A stretch of DNA of 44,379 nucleotides from CAZDUS01 sp964535015 (GCA_964535015.1 CAZHRU010000011.1:1-44379); one strand, 5' to 3'. Shown: positions 7,936 to 16,043, counted from the stretch's first letter. Notes: generated by a model not told the origin, from the sequence alone. Program-made: numbers and translations.

Positions 7936-8361
7936 ATGAAAAAAGAAATTGCTAGTCGGTTCAGCCTTTCCATGGCAGCCGGATTGGTGCGCCAACTCGA
8001 TCAAATGGTAAAGATGAAGGGATATGTTAACCGTTCTCAGGCAGTGGCCGACATGGTTAGCGCCCATTTAGTGGAGCACCAGGGGGAGGAAGGGGATCGC
8101 GAGATCGCAGGCACCATTACATTGGTTTATGACCACCATAGGAGAAATGTCCAGGCACTCCTGACTGATATTCAACATGACCATCAGGAAGTCATCATTG
8201 CTACCCTCCACGTCCATCTTGATCATCACAATTGCATGGAAGTGCTGGCGGTGCGGGGTAAGGCAGGTTTGGTGCGACTTGTGTCGGATCAACTCATAGC
8301 GGCCCGTGGTGTCAAACATGGAAAACTGACGGTCACGACGACGGGTTCAGATATAGAGTAA
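7936..8361 (+). CDS. nikR: Nickel-responsive transcriptional regulator NikR
   Basis: This 141-residue protein has a ribbon-helix-helix DNA-binding domain (about residues 5-48, RFSLSMAAGLVRQLDQMV...) and an ACT-like metal-sensing domain. The high-affinity nickel ligands of the family are present: His92 and His94 in TLHVHLDHHNC, Cys100, and an upstream His at about 81. The protein tetramerises and, when loaded with Ni2+, represses nickel-uptake genes. The start is 7 bases after the cbiM stop, which indicates an operon. A matching operator lies upstream of the first gene of that operon at 6021-6048. Identification is very secure. Confidence 0.95.
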   Translation: MKKEIASRFSLSMAAGLVRQLDQMVKMKGYVNRSQAVADMVSAHLVEHQGEEGDREIAGTITLVYDHHRRNVQALLTDIQHDHQEVIIATLHVHLDHHNCMEVLAVRGKAGLVRLVSDQLIAARGVKHGKLTVTTTGSDIE

Positions 8362-8416
8362 CCCATCGTGTCGGTATACAGCCCCAATAATGAATCGGGT
8401 TATCATAAGTACTCCT

Positions 8417-10414
8417 TTATTTACGTGAGGGATTCACGACTGGCAGATCCATGCGGGCGGCCCATTCGGTCCAGCCGGCGTCATACCAGCGGACATTGGT
8501 ATAGCCCAGCAATCGCGTCAGGAGGAACCAGGTTTGGCTGGCCTGATGGCCGGTGCGGCATTGCACAATGACCTCCGTCGCCTTCGAGGGGATCAAGCGC
8601 TGATATACCTTTTCAAGATCCGCCAACGACTTGAATGAAACCACCTTGTTGGAACTGATCACAACATCGTCAGTATAGGGACGGTTGAGAGCACCCGGAA
8701 TGTGTCCGGCGCGGGCTTCATCCGATTTCACGCCCGAAAAGAAATCGGCCGGCCGGACATCGAGAATCACGGCTCCAGGTTTGCCCAGGACGCCGGCCAC
8801 CGCCTTGGAGTCCACCGTAAAAAAATCACCCGCTTCACGGACGGGGTATTGCGAGGCCAGAACCCGCGGCAACGCCGCCGTGACTGGCCGACCTTCCCCC
8901 TGCCAACGCGCATACCCGCCCGAAAGCACGGCATACTTCCGGTGACCCAGCCTTTCAAAGGCCATACCCGCAAGGGTTGCATCGTGAAACTTCTCACCCG
9001 CCACCAGCACCACGGTATCGTCGGGGGCCAGTCCCATCAATGAAAACTGCGCCGCCAACAAGGTGGCCGGAAGCAGCATGGAGGGGACGCCGCCGATGTT
9101 GCCGCGCAGGCTTTCCACATTGAGACTGAGCGATCCGGGAATATGCGAGGTGTTGTATTCCGGCTGGGGCCGGAGGTCGATCACGGCGAAACCCGGGACC
9201 CCCAGCCTGGCCGCAACCCACTCCGGCTCGACAAGGGAGGGCGCATCCGGGAACTTCACCCCGGCCGGCACGTCGGGGGCCGCCAGCGGAGCAGGACTAC
9301 CCGAAAAGAATACGCGCCAGGCATTGACCCGCTCGATCATCGAGGCCGGCAACGGTTCCGGACGTAGCGACACGGGCTTGAGGCAACGATCCTTGAATCC
9401 CTGGATGCCGTCCGTCAGGATGTAAACATTCGTGAAGCCCTGCCGCTGGAGCGAATCACGAGCCTGGGCCGGATGGACCATCCCGTTCGAGTACAGGACG
9501 ATCAGGCCCTTGTTCCTGTACGATTTCAGAGCCTCCGCCAAGCCGGCAAGCGGCACATGGATTGCCCCGCGGATGTGGAACCCGCCATACTCCTCCGCCG
9601 ACCTGACATCCACCACGAGAAGATCAGGATCCCCGGCCATCAGGCGGTCAGCCAGTTCTTCCGGCTCGATGTGGTCCTTGGCTTCATCCACTCCCGCCAA
9701 GAGGGCCTGTTCACCCGCCAGGGGTGACGCCGTTACCTCCGGTCCCCGCGACAGGATAAACAACCCACCCGCGGCAACCACCAGGATGAGGCTGAATGCC
9801 TTCAGGAACGGCGTGCCCAGATAAGGGGCGCGCCCGTTGCGAACCTTCTCCGCCCATTCCGCGAGCCAGAAGGCCCCCACGGCGACCAACGTAAACATCA
9901 GGACAAACGCCTGCCTCGACAGCCCCAGCGCATCATAGGCAAACTGCACACCCTGGTCGCCCGCCGTGTAAAGCCAGCGGATTTGAGGAAAGACCTCGTT
10001 GAACAGCACACTTCCGCCTATGGCGCCCAGCAGAAACACCAGGGCGTCAACCCGACCCGCTGCGAGTCCTGCTGCCGCCGTACCGGGACACCAGGCCCCC
10101 ATCACGAATCCAACGCCAAACAACAGGCCTCCCACAATCTGGGCGCCATAGAGGGTTGGCATCAGAAAGATCTGATCCAACTGGATCCAGCCCAGGGCCA
10201 TCATGTAGGACAGCCCCAGCAGCGCGGTAATCAAGGCGGTGAACATCACCTTCAGCACCGCCATATCAGTGAAATAGAACAGACCGGCCAGCCTGCGTGA
10301 ACTGCTGAAACCGGCCCGCTCGAGCGCAAACCCGAAACCGAAGCCAATCAGCAAGGACAGGAAAAAGGCCAGGGGTGTCCCCAGGGCATCCTGACTGAAG
10401 AAGGTATTAATCAT
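8417..10414 (-). CDS. YeeE/YedE (TsuA-like) membrane domain fused to three rhodanese domains
   Basis: The protein has 665 residues from the ATG at 10414, chosen because AGGAGG lies 8 bases upstream and a longer reading would run far into the previous gene. The first about 215 residues are a YeeE/YedE sulfur-transport membrane unit with the conserved WCPGT motif (Cys at about 109). Three rhodanese domains follow, at about 250-345, 400-525 and 535-660. Only the last keeps a catalytic cysteine (QCRTGHQAS, about 619). The first has YSNGMVHP and the second VAGEKFHD at the active-site loop. It probably takes up or relays thiosulfate or persulfide sulfur at the inner membrane. It overlaps the preceding YeeE half-protein by 8 bases in an operon. 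Confidence 0.85.
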   Translation of the reverse strand: MINTFFSQDALGTPLAFFLSLLIGFGFGFALERAGFSSSRRLAGLFYFTDMAVLKVMFTALITALLGLSYMMALGWIQLDQIFLMPTLYGAQIVGGLLFGVGFVMGAWCPGTAAAGLAAGRVDALVFLLGAIGGSVLFNEVFPQIRWLYTAGDQGVQFAYDALGLSRQAFVLMFTLVAVGAFWLAEWAEKVRNGRAPYLGTPFLKAFSLILVVAAGGLFILSRGPEVTASPLAGEQALLAGVDEAKDHIEPEELADRLMAGDPDLLVVDVRSAEEYGGFHIRGAIHVPLAGLAEALKSYRNKGLIVLYSNGMVHPAQARDSLQRQGFTNVYILTDGIQGFKDRCLKPVSLRPEPLPASMIERVNAWRVFFSGSPAPLAAPDVPAGVKFPDAPSLVEPEWVAARLGVPGFAVIDLRPQPEYNTSHIPGSLSLNVESLRGNIGGVPSMLLPATLLAAQFSLMGLAPDDTVVLVAGEKFHDATLAGMAFERLGHRKYAVLSGGYARWQGEGRPVTAALPRVLASQYPVREAGDFFTVDSKAVAGVLGKPGAVILDVRPADFFSGVKSDEARAGHIPGALNRPYTDDVVISSNKVVSFKSLADLEKVYQRLIPSKATEVIVQCRTGHQASQTWFLLTRLLGYTNVRWYDAGWTEWAARMDLPVVNPSRK

Positions 10415-10937
10415 GCCATTGCCTCCTGACAAACCATGCCACGGCATAGCCACTTGCAAACAGGCAGAGCATGAAGACGAGGCTGCCTGTAAGCAGTAGC
10501 GCCCCACCACTCAAGGCCTGCCCGGAGGTACACCCCTGCGCCAGACGACTGGCAAAACCAACAACCACCCCACCCGCCAGGGCATAGGCGAGCCGCCGTT
10601 TCGTGGAACAAGCGGCACCCCGTTCAACCTGGATTCGCGCCCTGTTGGCCAGCACGGCAGAAACTAGCGCTCCGATAAAACTCCCCGCCAACATGAACAC
10701 CAGATAGTAGTCCAACGGCCGGGTCCCCCATTTCCCGAAATACTCGCTTCCCAGGGTGTGAGGCCCGGCAACACACAGCGATAGCGATGCCCCGACCCTC
10801 GCCATTCCGCCGGATGCCCCCAGTCCTGCCCCCAGGATCACAAAGGAGGCCAGCAACACACATCCCAGCAGGAGTCCCGCCAGATAAGGGTTCGAGTAGG
10901 GCTTCGGCCCGTTTATCGTGTCAGTTTGCGTTTTCAT
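10407..10937 (-). CDS. YeeE/YedE family sulfur-transport membrane protein
   Basis: This 176-residue protein has about five hydrophobic segments and the family's signature GFASRLAQGCTSGQALSGGA region, in which Cys136 of GCTSG corresponds to the sulfur-relay cysteines of YeeE/TsuA proteins. It pairs with the downstream gene, which carries the complementary WCPGT motif. The two half-size units thus probably form one thiosulfate or polysulfide conduit, as in split YeeE/YedE systems. The gene starts three bases after the stop of the upstream metallo-beta-lactamase gene and in the same reading frame. It overlaps the next gene by 8 bases. No strong ribosome-binding site precedes it, so translational coupling is likely. 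Confidence 0.85.
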   Translation of the reverse strand: MKTQTDTINGPKPYSNPYLAGLLLGCVLLASFVILGAGLGASGGMARVGASLSLCVAGPHTLGSEYFGKWGTRPLDYYLVFMLAGSFIGALVSAVLANRARIQVERGAACSTKRRLAYALAGGVVVGFASRLAQGCTSGQALSGGALLLTGSLVFMLCLFASGYAVAWFVRRQWHD

Positions 10938-10940
10938 GGT

Positions 10941-12956
10941 TCAGCACCCCGCACTTTTCTTCTTGGCCGGTTGCGGGGCCGAAGGTGCCGTGGCCGGGGA
11001 AGTCGCCTTGACCGGGGCGGGCGACGGGACGGCGCGCACGGCTGGAGCGCCGGGAGCCGGTGCCGCCGGGGCTCCGGATTCGTTCCAGTAGGCCTCAAGC
11101 CCGCCGTAGAGGACCTTGATGGGGCGCGAGGTCTTCTGGGAAAGAATACCGCCCACCGCCATCGCCAACGAGCCGTCCCGGTCGACAATCACGAGGGGCG
11201 CCGTTCCGTTCAGGTAGGCGGGATTAGCGATCACGTCGGCAATATCGGCATGAATCGAGCCCGGCAGACTGTAGTCCGCCATCTGCTCCGGCGGCCGTAT
11301 GTCCACCACTTCGAACGTCCCGGGGACATCCATCATCATGCGCTTTAACTCGGCGACAGCCATCCGGTCCGGCAGCCTGACGGCGCGAACACTCGCCACC
11401 CCTGAACCGTGGGAGGCACCCGCAGCACTGAAGGTGGGAAACCCGGAGGCAATCCACGCCTCACTGCCACCCTCCATGTTGATGACCTCCTTGAACCCCA
11501 TCTTGAGAAGGATCGAGCCGCCCATGCTGGAGCGATAGGCGGAATTGCATACCGTCAGGACCGGCATCTCCTTGGAGAGCCTTTTGCTGTCCGTGAACAT
11601 CTTGTTCAGGGGAATATTCAGGACATTCCCGATCCGCAAGGCCATCCACTCGCTCGGAAGCCGAACATCCACAATGATCGGAGCCGTCCCCGATTGCATC
11701 TGCTGGTAAAGTTCAGCGGGCTTCGTGAGTTTCAAGGATCCAAGTGAAAGCCCGGCCTTCTTCCATGACTCCAATCCGCCCCTCAGAGCACCTGCCGGAG
11801 TGTCATAGCCGATCCGCTTCAACCGGGCGGCGGCCTCACGTATTTCGTCATCAGACCCTGTCAGGATGAACGGCTCGCCCCACGGGATGACAATTCCGGT
11901 CCACGTCTCAAATCGTCCCCGGATCCCGATATTGATGGAGCCCTTGACGTGGGCCGCGGCAAACGGCCCGGCGTCCCGGGCATCGATCAACCAGGCGCCT
12001 TTCTGGATTTGCGCAGACACCTCGGCCGCCGGGACGTCCACGGGCATGACCTTATCCCAATCCACCACCGGCGGCCCGTCATGATTCATCCTGGCATTGT
12101 GCTTGAAGTACTGGGGGGCATCCGGCAGACCATCAATGACCGCCATGACATACGAAAGCAGATCCTTGTGCTGGAGATAGACGTTTTCCCGGCGTTGCTC
12201 CCCGATGGTTGAGACCGGCTTGTCACTCAAGTGAGCACCACAGAGCGAGCCTGCTCCATGCGCGGGGAAGATCCGGGTGGCATCATCCAGCTTCGAGAGT
12301 TTATCCTTCCAGGAATGAAACCCCATCTCGGCCAGGGCGGCCGCACTCATGCCTTCCCCCATCAGGTCGGGGCGGCCGACGCTACCGATGAAAAGCGTAT
12401 CCCCGGTGAGCAGGATGCCGGGATTCACCTGCGAGGCGGGATAATGCAATGCCATGCAGGTCCCATCAGGGGTGTGGCCGGGTGTCGTCATCACCACGGC
12501 ACGAACATTCCCGAAGGTAATGGACGCCCCATCCTTTACCGGCTTATGAGGGAATGTCGCCTGGGTGTCGGCATTGATGATGATCTCCGCCCCGGTGGCC
12601 TTCGCCAACTCCATGTGTCCAGCCACGAAATCGGCATGCGAGTGGGTCAGATAGACTTTCGTGATTTTGAGCCCGAGTTCCCGGGAGTCCGTCAAATACC
12701 GGCTGATATCCCTCGCGGGATCCACAATCATGGCCTCGCCACCGCTGCCGACGAGGTACGAGTAATGGGAGAGCACAGCGAGGTTATACTGGCGAAACAC
12801 GAAGTCTTCTGTTTTCTGCTCCGTTTCCCGAACCAACTGGACGCTGGCCGCCTCATCACCATGGGCTACCGCCTCCGCATCTCCCGCCAGGCCCGCCGCC
12901 TGGACCCCTAGCACTCCCAGCATCAGAATATATCCCGACAGTCGCAAGGTTTTCAT
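10941..12956 (-). CDS. Exported metallo-beta-lactamase / rhodanese-repeat protein (CstB/ETHE1-like persulfide metabolism)
   Basis: This 671-residue protein begins with a signal peptide (about residues 1-24). The metallo-beta-lactamase domain (about 45-290) has THSHADFVAGH (104-114), PGHTPDGT, GDTLFIGSVGR and PAHGAGS, which match rhodanese-linked persulfide dioxygenase-like proteins such as CstB, where the motif is HxHxDF rather than HxHxDH. Three rhodanese-like segments follow. The middle one keeps the catalytic Cys (VCNSAYRSS, about 470), while the first (LTGSDDE) and third (VDRDGSL) lack it. A Pro/Ala-rich tail ends in KKKSAGC. The protein probably oxidises or transfers persulfide sulfur in the periplasm and hands it to the YeeE proteins of the same operon (inference from context). 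Confidence 0.85.
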   Translation of the reverse strand: MKTLRLSGYILMLGVLGVQAAGLAGDAEAVAHGDEAASVQLVRETEQKTEDFVFRQYNLAVLSHYSYLVGSGGEAMIVDPARDISRYLTDSRELGLKITKVYLTHSHADFVAGHMELAKATGAEIIINADTQATFPHKPVKDGASITFGNVRAVVMTTPGHTPDGTCMALHYPASQVNPGILLTGDTLFIGSVGRPDLMGEGMSAAALAEMGFHSWKDKLSKLDDATRIFPAHGAGSLCGAHLSDKPVSTIGEQRRENVYLQHKDLLSYVMAVIDGLPDAPQYFKHNARMNHDGPPVVDWDKVMPVDVPAAEVSAQIQKGAWLIDARDAGPFAAAHVKGSINIGIRGRFETWTGIVIPWGEPFILTGSDDEIREAAARLKRIGYDTPAGALRGGLESWKKAGLSLGSLKLTKPAELYQQMQSGTAPIIVDVRLPSEWMALRIGNVLNIPLNKMFTDSKRLSKEMPVLTVCNSAYRSSMGGSILLKMGFKEVINMEGGSEAWIASGFPTFSAAGASHGSGVASVRAVRLPDRMAVAELKRMMMDVPGTFEVVDIRPPEQMADYSLPGSIHADIADVIANPAYLNGTAPLVIVDRDGSLAMAVGGILSQKTSRPIKVLYGGLEAYWNESGAPAAPAPGAPAVRAVPSPAPVKATSPATAPSAPQPAKKKSAGC

Positions 12957-12976
12957 ATGACATCTCCTTTGTTTTC

Positions 12977-13012
12977 ATCCTGATAACAAGCACCGATGAA
13001 TGCCATCAGGAT
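12977..13012 (-). promoter_or_regulatory. Inverted repeat with AT-rich promoter-like segment upstream of the sulfur operon
   Basis: A perfect 8-base inverted repeat (ATCCTGAT at 12977-12984, ATCAGGAT at 13005-13012, 20-base spacer) lies 21 bases upstream of the metallo-beta-lactamase start. Its outer arm abuts an AT-rich TATTATATTAT-like segment (13011-13023), unusual in this GC-rich region and a candidate -10 area. A TTGACG lies a little further upstream, but its spacing to the AT-rich segment is too short for a standard promoter. The repeat could be an operator for a local sulfur-responsive regulator or a leader hairpin. Confidence 0.35.
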
Positions 13013-13113
13013 AATATAATATTGCATCGCGTCAACCAGAGTCTTCAGAAGTCAGCCAAGGGTGGATCGCGCATCCCTGAGTATTGGCATCCATTGTATG
13101 TTGCTCCGAAAAT

Positions 13114-13174
13114 GTGGGACCGCATGGCATGCGGTCAAATTCTGACCATGACAGTGCCAAAACCAGGAGATGCG
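13114..13174 (+). repeat. REP-like palindromic repeat, copy 1
   Basis: The copy contains the 19-base palindrome GACCGCAT-GGC-ATGCGGTC (13118-13136) preceded by GTGG, and ends in the tail CCAAAACCAGGAGATGCGCC (13155-13174), which abuts the stop codon of the ADP-ribosylglycohydrolase gene. A second copy in partly inverted arrangement is at 18402-18496. Gene-boundary placement, paired palindromes and a shared tail suggest a REP/BIME-like family. No RAYT transposase is in the window. Confidence 0.6.
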
Positions 13175-13176
13175 CC

Positions 13177-14097
13177 CTACCAAGGGACAAGCAACTTGTC
13201 CGCAAGTTCCTCAATCTCAGCCTTCATCGCCACCATGTCGCGCCAGTTCGTCGGAATCCCCTCATACCCGTAATAGGCACCGGCTATCTGGCCATAAACC
13301 GCACCGGTCGTGTCAGCATCATCACCAAGGTTGACCGCCAGCAACGCACCCTCCCGGAAGTCCTTGCCCTTGCGGAATGCCCATAGGGCGGCCTCCAGCG
13401 AGCGGACCACGTATCCCGTGCCCCTGATTTCTGGCGGATGACGGCGCTTGAACGAACCCCCGGCAATCTCGTCAATTTCCGGGCATAACGGAGATTGACG
13501 CCAGTATCCCGAGACCGGGGTGTAGTGGTCGGCCAGCAATTCATCCTTTCCGACCCCGTAGACGGCACCGACAATGAGTCCGCCCATATACCGGCAGGCA
13601 TCCACGCAGACGGCGGCACCGTGAGTGGTTCGGGAACTGTCCCCGGAACGCTCAATGGCCTCCCTGGGACTCGCGGAGAAATACAAAGGCACCGGCGCCA
13701 GCCGCATGATGCTCCCGTTGCCGGCGGCACGAGGATTCGTTGTGCCGCAATACGGTTTCCGGGTCCGTTCAAACTCCGACAATGCCTCCCGCGTCGTTCC
13801 GCCAATATCAAAGCATGTACCCGTACAACTCATGTAACCTTCCCGAAACCAGCGCACATACCGCTCCAGTTGATCGACCGGATCGAATCCCCGCTTCTCG
13901 ATCAAACTCTCGGCCAGGCAAAGCGCCATGGAGGTGTCATCCGTCCACTGGCCGGGTTTGAGGCCGAATGGCCCGCCGCCGACAATGTCGGTAATCGGCT
14001 TAAAACTGCCGGGCGACTTGAATTCAAGCGTGGCGCCCAAGGCATCGCAAACAGCTAACCCAATCAGGGCACCACGGTAACGGTCCTTTGGATTCAT
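13177..14097 (-). CDS. ADP-ribosylglycohydrolase family protein (DraG/ARH-like)
   Basis: The protein has 306 residues from the ATG at 14097 (nine residues downstream of another in-frame ATG at 14124), preferred because GGGG precedes it and family members begin near the RYRGALIGLAVCDALG motif. It shows the acidic metal-binding motifs of the family: GQWTDDTSMAL near residue 55-65 and NLGDDADTTGAVYGQIAGA near the C-terminus. These coordinate two Mg2+ or Mn2+ ions for hydrolysis of ADP-ribose linkages. The internal segment MSCTGTCFDIGGTT is also typical. The target (protein, nucleic acid or free ADP-ribosyl compounds) cannot be told. It is followed at its 3' end by the REP-like repeat and lies downstream of a WYL regulator on the same strand. 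Confidence 0.9.
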   Translation of the reverse strand: MNPKDRYRGALIGLAVCDALGATLEFKSPGSFKPITDIVGGGPFGLKPGQWTDDTSMALCLAESLIEKRGFDPVDQLERYVRWFREGYMSCTGTCFDIGGTTREALSEFERTRKPYCGTTNPRAAGNGSIMRLAPVPLYFSASPREAIERSGDSSRTTHGAAVCVDACRYMGGLIVGAVYGVGKDELLADHYTPVSGYWRQSPLCPEIDEIAGGSFKRRHPPEIRGTGYVVRSLEAALWAFRKGKDFREGALLAVNLGDDADTTGAVYGQIAGAYYGYEGIPTNWRDMVAMKAEIEELADKLLVPW

Positions 14098-14142
14098 AGT
14101 CACCCCTGTGGACGCCTTGTTCACGCATTCGTGACTCAGATG

Positions 14143-15135
14143 TTATGTCCGTGTTCTGCTGATCCGGCGGCCCTTGCACATCGCCCGGATCTCATCATCC
14201 ACCATTTTCCTGAGTTCCGCGGGGCCCAGCACCTTGACCCACCGGCCCCAGGCCATTACCCACCGGAAGACTTCAAAGACGCCGGCGGCCGAAAAACGCA
14301 GTTCCACATCGCCATTCCGGCGCTTCTTGATGACCTGCTTCGGACCCCACTGCTTCTCCAGCACCCACGGCGCCACGTGCCGGTCGAATAACAACCGGAT
14401 GGTGTGGTCGTGATCATGCAACGCAAACCTCCCGAATGTGTTGGCCAACAGCGCCTTGGGATCGAACCCCGCCGGCATCTCAAAGGGACGGTCCGTCGGC
14501 TTGACCGACTGAATCCGTCCAATGGAGAATTGGCGGATATGGTCCTCGCCCTCCGCCTTGGCAAACAGGTACCACTCGCCCTGCAAATTGGCCATGTGCA
14601 GGGGCGCCACCACCCACGGACTGGTCACCCCCTTCTCGGGGGCCCGGTATCCCATCGCCAGCAACTTCTGGTTCACCAACCCCCGGACCACCACCGACCA
14701 GACCTCCATATCGATCGGACGCGTCGGCGGTGTTGTGAAACTGAACTTGTTGAAGATGAGTTCCGGCCGGATGGTGATCTTCTCAGGCAAAAGATCAGTG
14801 ATCTTGCTGAAGACCTTTTCCAATGTGGTGGCAATGGGGGTCCCCCGGTACTGCTCCAACGCCTTCTCGGCCACCAGAATGGCCAGCAGATCGCCCTCGC
14901 TCACGCTGATGGATGGCAGGAACCAGTGCGTATCGGTGTAGTAGAATCCCTTGCGCTCCCGGTCATACTCGATCGGCGCCCTGAGGCTGTCGCGTAAATA
15001 GTCGATGTCGCGCTGGATGGTCTTCTGGGAGACCTCCCACTCCGTCGCAAAGGAGAGACAGTTGGGATACCGGCCCTGCCGGATCTGGCTATCCAACTCC
15101 ATCAGCCGGGAAAACTGCGTCTTGTTCCGATCCAT
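14143..15135 (-). CDS. WYL-domain helix-turn-helix transcriptional regulator
   Basis: The protein has 330 residues. The start at 15135 is preferred because GGAGGG is well spaced upstream; ATG at 15144 and 15174 are alternatives. An N-terminal winged helix-turn-helix of the DeoR/HTH-11 type (FATEWEVSQKTIQRDIDYLRD) is followed by a WYL domain (GEWYLFAKAEG, then RQFSIGRIQSV) and a C-terminal WCX-like extension (FEVFRWVMAWGRWVKVLGP). WYL domains sense ligands, sometimes nucleic acids or nucleotides. Such regulators often control DNA repair or defence genes. It is 45 bases upstream of the ADP-ribosylglycohydrolase gene and divergent from the small Cys protein gene at 15264, either of which it may regulate. 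Confidence 0.9.
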   Translation of the reverse strand: MDRNKTQFSRLMELDSQIRQGRYPNCLSFATEWEVSQKTIQRDIDYLRDSLRAPIEYDRERKGFYYTDTHWFLPSISVSEGDLLAILVAEKALEQYRGTPIATTLEKVFSKITDLLPEKITIRPELIFNKFSFTTPPTRPIDMEVWSVVVRGLVNQKLLAMGYRAPEKGVTSPWVVAPLHMANLQGEWYLFAKAEGEDHIRQFSIGRIQSVKPTDRPFEMPAGFDPKALLANTFGRFALHDHDHTIRLLFDRHVAPWVLEKQWGPKQVIKKRRNGDVELRFSAAGVFEVFRWVMAWGRWVKVLGPAELRKMVDDEIRAMCKGRRISRTRT

Positions 15136-15263
15136 ACTTATCATCCCTCCATCATGACAGCCCCACACGGTCAAATAGTGTCCGTATGATTGTATTTCAG
15201 ACGGACATTATCTGTACCACCCCCCGTGTCATGATGTCCACGGATAAGGAAGGAAAGAAACCC

Positions 15264-15515
15264 ATGATCTCTGAACAACTATACTCGGGATGTGACGACA
15301 GCGACGTGATCAATCTGCGGCTCAAGTGCGTAACGCTTCTGTTGAGTTGCCCGGATAAGATCAACTCAAAGTCCTGCCCGTTCCGCGCCCTGCGCAAGGA
15401 ATCGGTGGTGACACGGGTGAATTGGCTGAAGAGTCAGGAGGCGCCCCGCCTCCGAAAGTTGCTCGAAAGCCACGCCCGCTGCCCACGAGAGGGAACGCGA
15501 GGAACAAAGTCATGA
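15264..15515 (+). CDS. Small Cys-containing protein, function unknown
   Basis: This 83-residue protein reads from ATG 15264, which has a purine-rich site (AAGGAAGGAAAG) upstream. It contains four spaced cysteines and a central CPFRALRKESVVTRVNWLKSQ-type stretch followed by LLESHARCPRE. This gives a C-x-F...LRK...W...H-x2-C pattern that looks like a compact conserved small domain rather than random translation. No enzyme motif, signal peptide or membrane span is present. It is divergently arranged with the WYL regulator, with about 130 bases between the two starts, a typical set-up for a regulator and its target. I do not recognise the family. Confidence 0.55.
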   Translation: MISEQLYSGCDDSDVINLRLKCVTLLLSCPDKINSKSCPFRALRKESVVTRVNWLKSQEAPRLRKLLESHARCPREGTRGTKS

Positions 15516-15575
15516 CGATGGGCTCACCAACCGTGAGGGGAAGAGTTTATCCGCCCACTGCCGGACACCCTGCCT

Positions 15576-16031
15576 TCAGCCCGGCATCGTACTTCCCCAT
15601 CGCCGGGGCCCCTCGTCCTTCCGTAACCATGACGCAATCAACTTGCGCAATGGCCATGGCTCCAGCAAGTGACGCCCAAGCCGGTTCATCGGAATCCAGC
15701 GGAAGGTGATCCAGTCCTCACAAGCCTCAGGCGTCAACTCCGGCTTCATTCCCGGAATCTCCATCATGAAGACCAGATTGATTTCGCAGTGCCGCCGTCC
15801 CTTCTGCATGAACGTATGCTCCACGGCCCCAAGGAATCTACCCACCCTGGCAGGTACCCCCAACTCTTCCCTGATTTCCCGCTTCAGACTTTCCTCGGCG
15901 CGTTCCTCCCACTCCACATGCCCACCCGGCAGATAGGTGTTCCCCGCCCCCTTGCTCTGGCAAACCAGCAGTTTGCCGCCCTTGACACAAACCCCCCGCA
16001 CCAGCACCTCAATGACTTTCGTCTTCTTCAC
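15576..16031 (-). CDS. NUDIX hydrolase
   Basis: This 151-residue cytoplasmic protein has a complete Nudix box starting GGHVEWEERAEESLKREI and ending REELGV (about residues 35-58), matching GX5EX7REUXEEXGU. The N-terminal VIEVLVRGVCVKGGKLLVCQS strand pair is typical of the fold. The enzyme cleaves nucleoside diphosphates linked to another group; specificity is not deducible. A start at 16031 gives the normal family length. The region just upstream, between this gene and folC, is the heptamer-period repeat. It stands convergent with the small Cys protein gene. Confidence 0.92.
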   Translation of the reverse strand: MKKTKVIEVLVRGVCVKGGKLLVCQSKGAGNTYLPGGHVEWEERAEESLKREIREELGVPARVGRFLGAVEHTFMQKGRRHCEINLVFMMEIPGMKPELTPEACEDWITFRWIPMNRLGRHLLEPWPLRKLIASWLRKDEGPRRWGSTMPG

Positions 16032-16043
16032 AACTCACCTTCA

